DNA of 64,000 nt from JALYGJ01 sp036558545 (GTDB lineage: Bacteria > Chloroflexota > Limnocylindria > Limnocylindrales > CSP1-4): contig DATBFJ010000027.1 in NCBI GenBank assembly GCA_036558545.1, positions 1 to 64,000 of the forward strand, in the 5' to 3' direction. Made by a program: the position numbers and the translations under genes. Under the pieces are notes generated by a model. It was not told the DNA's origin. It saw only the letters and a program-made list of their open reading frames with translations, and did not search any database. This document shows, in pieces, positions 60,809 to 64,000 of the stretch; within the stretch, counting starts at the first letter, position 1, and every line of letters starts with the position of its first letter.

Positions 60809-60814
60809 TAGACT
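60809..60814 (+). promoter_or_regulatory. TAGACT -10-like element
   Basis: TAGACT ends 9 nt before the ATG of the AI-2E-family gene, with TTGAGC about 15 bp upstream as a weak -35. On the other strand TACCTT (60805-60810) overlaps it and may serve trpS. Confidence 0.45.
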
Positions 60815-60823
60815 CAGCGCGCC

Positions 60824-62086
60824 ATGGAAATCCAGCTGCCGGAATCCGAGCGACGCTGGCTGCACGCGGCCCTCGTCCTGGGCACCCTGGTCCTTGCCCT
60901 CGTGCTCGTCGCCCAGGTGGCAGTGATCCTGTCGTTCTTCAGCGACATCCTGCTCGTCCTGCTCCTGGCGTGGCTCCTGGCATTCATGCTCTCGCCGCTC
61001 GTCGGCATGCTGGATCGAGCCGTTCCGCAGCTCCCGCGGGTGCTCGTCGTGGGCGGCGTCTACCTGGGCATGTTCATCATCCTGAGCTGGATCGCGCTGG
61101 TCGTCGCAGGCAATCTCGCATCCTCGATCAGCGGCTTCATCACTCAGCTGCCAACGTTCCAGGCGCGGTTACCGGAGATCCTGGCGCCGATTCAGAGCAT
61201 CGTCAGCTCGCTCGGCTTCCAGGTTGACGTCGCCGCAACGGCCAAGGACATCCTTGCGAACCTGGGCAGCCTCGGCGGCAATCTCGTCGAGCCGCTCACC
61301 GGCGTCGCCCTTTTCAGCCTCGGCATCGTCGGCAACCTGCTGATCGTGATCTTCCTGTCGCTCTTCATCCTGCTCGACAAGGACCGCATCCTGGCCTACG
61401 CCAATCGGCTCGTACCACCTCAGTACAGCGAGCAGGCAAACCTGTTCGAGACGAGCGTCGCGTCGTCATTCGGTGGCTTCATTCGTGGCCAGTTCATCCA
61501 GGGCCTGATCTATGCGGGCGTCGCGGCGTTCGCCCACATCCTGTTCGGACTGGATTTCCTGCCCGCGTCGGCCGCGCTCTCTGGCGTCCTGCAGGCGATC
61601 CCATTCTTCGGACCGTTCGTGTCCTGGGCGCCGCCTGTCATCGTCGCCGTTCTGACCAAGCCGGAAGCGGCACTGCCGACGCTGATCGTGATGGGCATTG
61701 GCTGGTTCATCGTCATGAACATCGTCCAGCCGCGAGTCATGTCCCAGGCGATCGGCCTGCATCCGGTGATCGTCCTTGTCTCCGTGCTGATAGGCGTCAA
61801 GATCGCCGGCATTGCCGGCGCCGTCTTCGCGCTCCCCTTCGCGGCGGTGATCGCGGCTTTCTTCCAGCACTTCCTGTCACGCAACGTGCGCGTGCCGCGC
61901 GACGTGACGACGATGGCCGCCAAACGCGTCGGTGAACGCGAAGGAAGACCGGTACGCGTGCCCAAGCCACCGCCCGTGAACGCGGGCGGCTCGGCCGCTG
62001 CCAATGAGCCGGTTCCTGACGAAGTGCCCAGCGTTTCGCACAAATCCGACACGCCTGCAGAAGCCAACGCCGATTCGTCGGCGTGA
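60824..62086 (+). CDS. AI-2E family transporter
   Basis: A 420-residue membrane protein with about eight helices. The family signature is seen in SFGGFIRGQFIQGLIYAG, GVLQAIPFFGPFVSWAPP and NIVQPRVMSQAIGLHPVIV. A periplasmic-type coil (about 95-170) lies between helices 3 and 4. Family members export small molecules or ions; quorum-signal transport is only one reported role, and the substrate here is unknown. A charged Pro/Ala tail of about 65 residues ends the protein. The stop overlaps surE by GTGA. Confidence 0.9.
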   Translation: MEIQLPESERRWLHAALVLGTLVLALVLVAQVAVILSFFSDILLVLLLAWLLAFMLSPLVGMLDRAVPQLPRVLVVGGVYLGMFIILSWIALVVAGNLASSISGFITQLPTFQARLPEILAPIQSIVSSLGFQVDVAATAKDILANLGSLGGNLVEPLTGVALFSLGIVGNLLIVIFLSLFILLDKDRILAYANRLVPPQYSEQANLFETSVASSFGGFIRGQFIQGLIYAGVAAFAHILFGLDFLPASAALSGVLQAIPFFGPFVSWAPPVIVAVLTKPEAALPTLIVMGIGWFIVMNIVQPRVMSQAIGLHPVIVLVSVLIGVKIAGIAGAVFALPFAAVIAAFFQHFLSRNVRVPRDVTTMAAKRVGEREGRPVRVPKPPPVNAGGSAAANEPVPDEVPSVSHKSDTPAEANADSSA

Positions 62087-63114
62087 CGGACCGCAAAAGC
62101 GACATCGCGCGCGACCAGGAAAGAGTCGAGCGGCGCGACGTCGACCGTGAGCGAGGCGAGCCACTGGCCCAGCGCGACCGGCGGATGGCTCCGCCGAGGT
62201 CGCGCCCGCGCGTCGCGCGACCGCTCGCAGAGTGGGATCCGCGACCACGCATCCTCGTCACCAACGACGACGGCATCGAATCGCGCGGCCTGCTGGCGCT
62301 CAAGCAGGCTCTCGAGCCACTCGGCGACGTCTACGTTCTCGCGCCCGAAACGAACCAATCGGCGGTGGGCCACACAAAAACGTTCATGCGTCCGCTCAGA
62401 GTCCGTGAACGAACGCTCGCGGACGGCGGTCGTGGTTGGTCGGTAGACGGCTCTCCGACCGACGCGGTCAGTCTCGCTTTCCTCGGCTACTTCGATGTCG
62501 GCGGCTTTGATCTCGTGGCCTCGGGCATCAACTACGGAGCCAACCTGGGCGACGACATCACGTACTCGGGCACGGTCAGTGCAGCCATGGAAGCGGTCAT
62601 GTCGTCATGCCCGGCATTCGCGATCTCGCAGGAGTACTACGAGCATCCCGATTTCACGCTGGCGGCGCGCATCGCGTACCGAGCTGCCGTGAACATCCTC
62701 GAGAACGGCCTCGAGGACGGCGAGCTGATCAACATCAACGTGCCCGCCGTGCCGCTCGACGAGTTCGGCGGCGTGGAGGTCACGAGGATGGGCAAGCGTA
62801 TCTACCAGGACGAGCTCGTGGAGCGCCTCGACCCGCGCGGCACGCCGTATTACTGGATCGGCGGACCACCGCCCTCGGGTCTGGCCGAGCCGGGCACCGA
62901 CTTCGACGCGGTGGTCAACAAACGCATCGCGGTCACGCCAATCCAGCTCGATTTGACGGCCCGTCGACTGCTGAGCAGACTCAACAGCTGGAGTTGGACG
63001 CTGCCTTCAGATGCGGACGAGAAGGCGCCTTCTGCCACGCCCAGGACGACGACAGACGAACGTCAGGACGAAATCGTCACCGCGCAGTCCGAGCCGAAGG
63101 AAGAGCGCCGCTAG
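62083..63114 (+). CDS. surE: 5'/3'-nucleotidase SurE
   Basis: A 343-residue SurE. The metal motif ILVTNDDGI (about 57-65) and APETNQSAVGHTKT, SGINYGANLGDDITYSGTV and YYWIGGPP match the family. It dephosphorylates nucleoside monophosphates. About 55 charged N-terminal residues and a 40-residue C-terminal tail are extra to the typical 250-residue enzyme. The GTG start is the one in the GTGA overlap; a start closer to the core, near residue 35, cannot be excluded. Convergent with the next gene through a shared CTAG. Confidence 0.9.
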   Translation: MTDRKSDIARDQERVERRDVDRERGEPLAQRDRRMAPPRSRPRVARPLAEWDPRPRILVTNDDGIESRGLLALKQALEPLGDVYVLAPETNQSAVGHTKTFMRPLRVRERTLADGGRGWSVDGSPTDAVSLAFLGYFDVGGFDLVASGINYGANLGDDITYSGTVSAAMEAVMSSCPAFAISQEYYEHPDFTLAARIAYRAAVNILENGLEDGELININVPAVPLDEFGGVEVTRMGKRIYQDELVERLDPRGTPYYWIGGPPPSGLAEPGTDFDAVVNKRIAVTPIQLDLTARRLLSRLNSWSWTLPSDADEKAPSATPRTTTDERQDEIVTAQSEPKEERR

Positions 63115-64000
63115 CGACCGAGGACCTCGCGCAGGTTGTCGACGAGCAGGAAGACGGCGAGGCCGACGATGCCGACGATGACGATTTCGGCGCTGTAGTT
63201 GATTACCAGCAGGGCGACTGCGATGAACGCGAGTATCAGGACCAGCCGCAGCGTCAACTGCGTCAGGCGCCGCCGGAATGCTGATTCGATCAAGAGGTAG
63301 CCGGCAAGCGCCACGGGAATCGCGGCCCACCACGGCAAGACCTCGAACCACACGAGCACGGCGACCGCGACGAGAAGCAATGCCGCGCTGACCGCGGACC
63401 AGATCTCGATGAACAGTCCGTGGCGGATCTCGTCGGGCGGCACTGGTCGATGAGGGTGCGTCAGATGGGCACGCGGATCGCCCAGATCGCCGGCAACGAC
63501 GCGGATCCGCTCGCGGCGCGTTGCCGAGACCTGGTCGTCGATTGCGGCGCGTTCAGCGCGCAGCCTGCGCAGCTCGAGCTCGCCCGCTGTCAGCGCGGCT
63601 TCCCGCTTGCGGTGAAGCGCCTCCATCCCGCCATCCTCGGCCAGCGCCTGGACCTCGAGGGATAGTCCGGGCAGCGTGTCGGTCTGATCCTTGATCTTGC
63701 TGTCGAGGACATCGGCCTCGGAGTTGAGTTCCTGCTCGCGCGCCAGGAGCGTCTGTGGCCACTGGAAGGGCGGATCCGCCTTATCCAGGCCGGCGAAACC
63801 GAGGGGGTCCTGCCATGACAAGCGCTGCTCTCCGGAGCGGGCGTACTTAGGGCCGGCGGGCGAACGTTCTCCGCCAAATCGGTCGTGTGTGTCCAGGCCA
63901 AACAGGCCACGGTAACCGTCGACCCAACCGTCAGCGTCGGAGATCAGGATCGGTGACCACGCACCATCGCCGCCCGGGCCAAGGGATGTGCCATCGCCGC
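63111..64000 (-). CDS. Membrane protein cut by the right window edge
   Basis: The frame is open on the minus strand from the stop at 63111 to the window end, with no stop in about 295 codons, so the start lies outside. Reading inward it shows LFGLDTHDRFGGERSPAGP, WQDPLGFAGLDKADPP, a coiled coil (about 63500-63780 in DNA terms) and three to four C-terminal membrane segments (FIEIWSAVSAALLLVAVAV, WAAIPVALAGYLLI, LVLILAFIAVALLV, IVIVGIVGLAVFLLV). The PLGFAGLDK block recalls a family of large secreted or membrane proteins I cannot name with certainty. The function is unknown. Confidence 0.65.
   Translation of the reverse strand, partial: GDGTSLGPGGDGAWSPILISDADGWVDGYRGLFGLDTHDRFGGERSPAGPKYARSGEQRLSWQDPLGFAGLDKADPPFQWPQTLLAREQELNSEADVLDSKIKDQTDTLPGLSLEVQALAEDGGMEALHRKREAALTAGELELRRLRAERAAIDDQVSATRRERIRVVAGDLGDPRAHLTHPHRPVPPDEIRHGLFIEIWSAVSAALLLVAVAVLVWFEVLPWWAAIPVALAGYLLIESAFRRRLTQLTLRLVLILAFIAVALLVINYSAEIVIVGIVGLAVFLLVDNLREVLGR

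Noticed and set aside
63111..63821. Complete gene starting at TTG 63821
   Set aside because: The frame continues open without a stop to the window edge with protein-like sequence, so the true start is upstream.
1..64000. tRNA, rRNA, CRISPR array, insertion sequence or prophage
   Set aside because: No cloverleaf with a TTCGA arm, no regularly spaced repeats, and no transposase, integrase or phage structural gene were recognised by eye; a tRNAscan or HMM search could still find a weak case.

Overview
The window is GC-rich (codon third positions almost all G or C) and very tightly packed. Neighbouring genes often share ATGA, GTGA, TTGA or TGATG stop/start overlaps, and several convergent pairs share palindromic stop codons. 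The gene content suggests a monoderm-like, free-living, biosynthetically capable bacterium: LCP-type attachment enzyme, no lipid A genes, type II fatty-acid synthesis with acetyl-CoA carboxylase subunits, and a WecB/TagA-type transferase. Chloroflexota (a Limnocylindria-like lineage) is my best guess, with Actinomycetota as the alternative. This is inference from content and style; no rRNA is present. I saw no tRNA, rRNA, CRISPR array, insertion sequence or phage gene.

Layout. 1-420: frameshifted 3' part of an XRE-type regulator, cut by the window edge. 522-4919 (-): DUF885 protein and a large protein related to DNA methyltransferases but with eroded catalytic motifs. 5217-6095 (-): TPR protein with an acidic tail. 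6161-8977 (+): structured leader, a PRC-barrel/MgtE-N/CBS protein and an Nramp-family transporter, probably a magnesium system. 8978-12026 (-): small CDF-like transporter, GNAT acetyltransferase and PolX.

12065-42113 is a roughly 30-kb surface-polysaccharide locus. It encodes a UDP-sugar dehydrogenase and UDP-xylose-synthase-like enzyme (precursors), a polyprenyl-phosphate sugar transferase (initiation), nine further glycosyltransferases, a Wzx-like flippase, two Wzy/WaaL-like membrane proteins and an LCP enzyme (export, polymerisation, attachment). It also has five sulfotransferases with an adenylylsulfate kinase that can make their donor PAPS. Embedded in it is an unusual module of two ATP-grasp-like proteins, a PaaK/CapK-like AMP-ligase and an asparagine-synthetase-like protein without a glutaminase cysteine, plus a diguanylate cyclase. 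The product is most simply read as a sulfated, possibly amide-decorated exopolysaccharide under c-di-GMP influence.

42198-42879: a cupin and a relic of a repeat protein. 42880-53087 (-) is one long operon: ECF sigma factor, small membrane protein, accD, accA, a biotin-carrier-like protein without the biotin lysine, accC, fabZ, a metallophosphoesterase, fabF, accB, fabH, an OsmC-like protein and fabG. Next come birA-thrB-thrC (-), a 1174-residue cyclase/AAA/TPR protein (+), trpS (-), an AI-2E-family protein with surE (+), and a membrane protein cut by the right edge.

A TAnnnT hexamer, most often TAGACT, lies 6-9 nt upstream of many first-in-operon start codons, pointing to frequent leaderless transcription.
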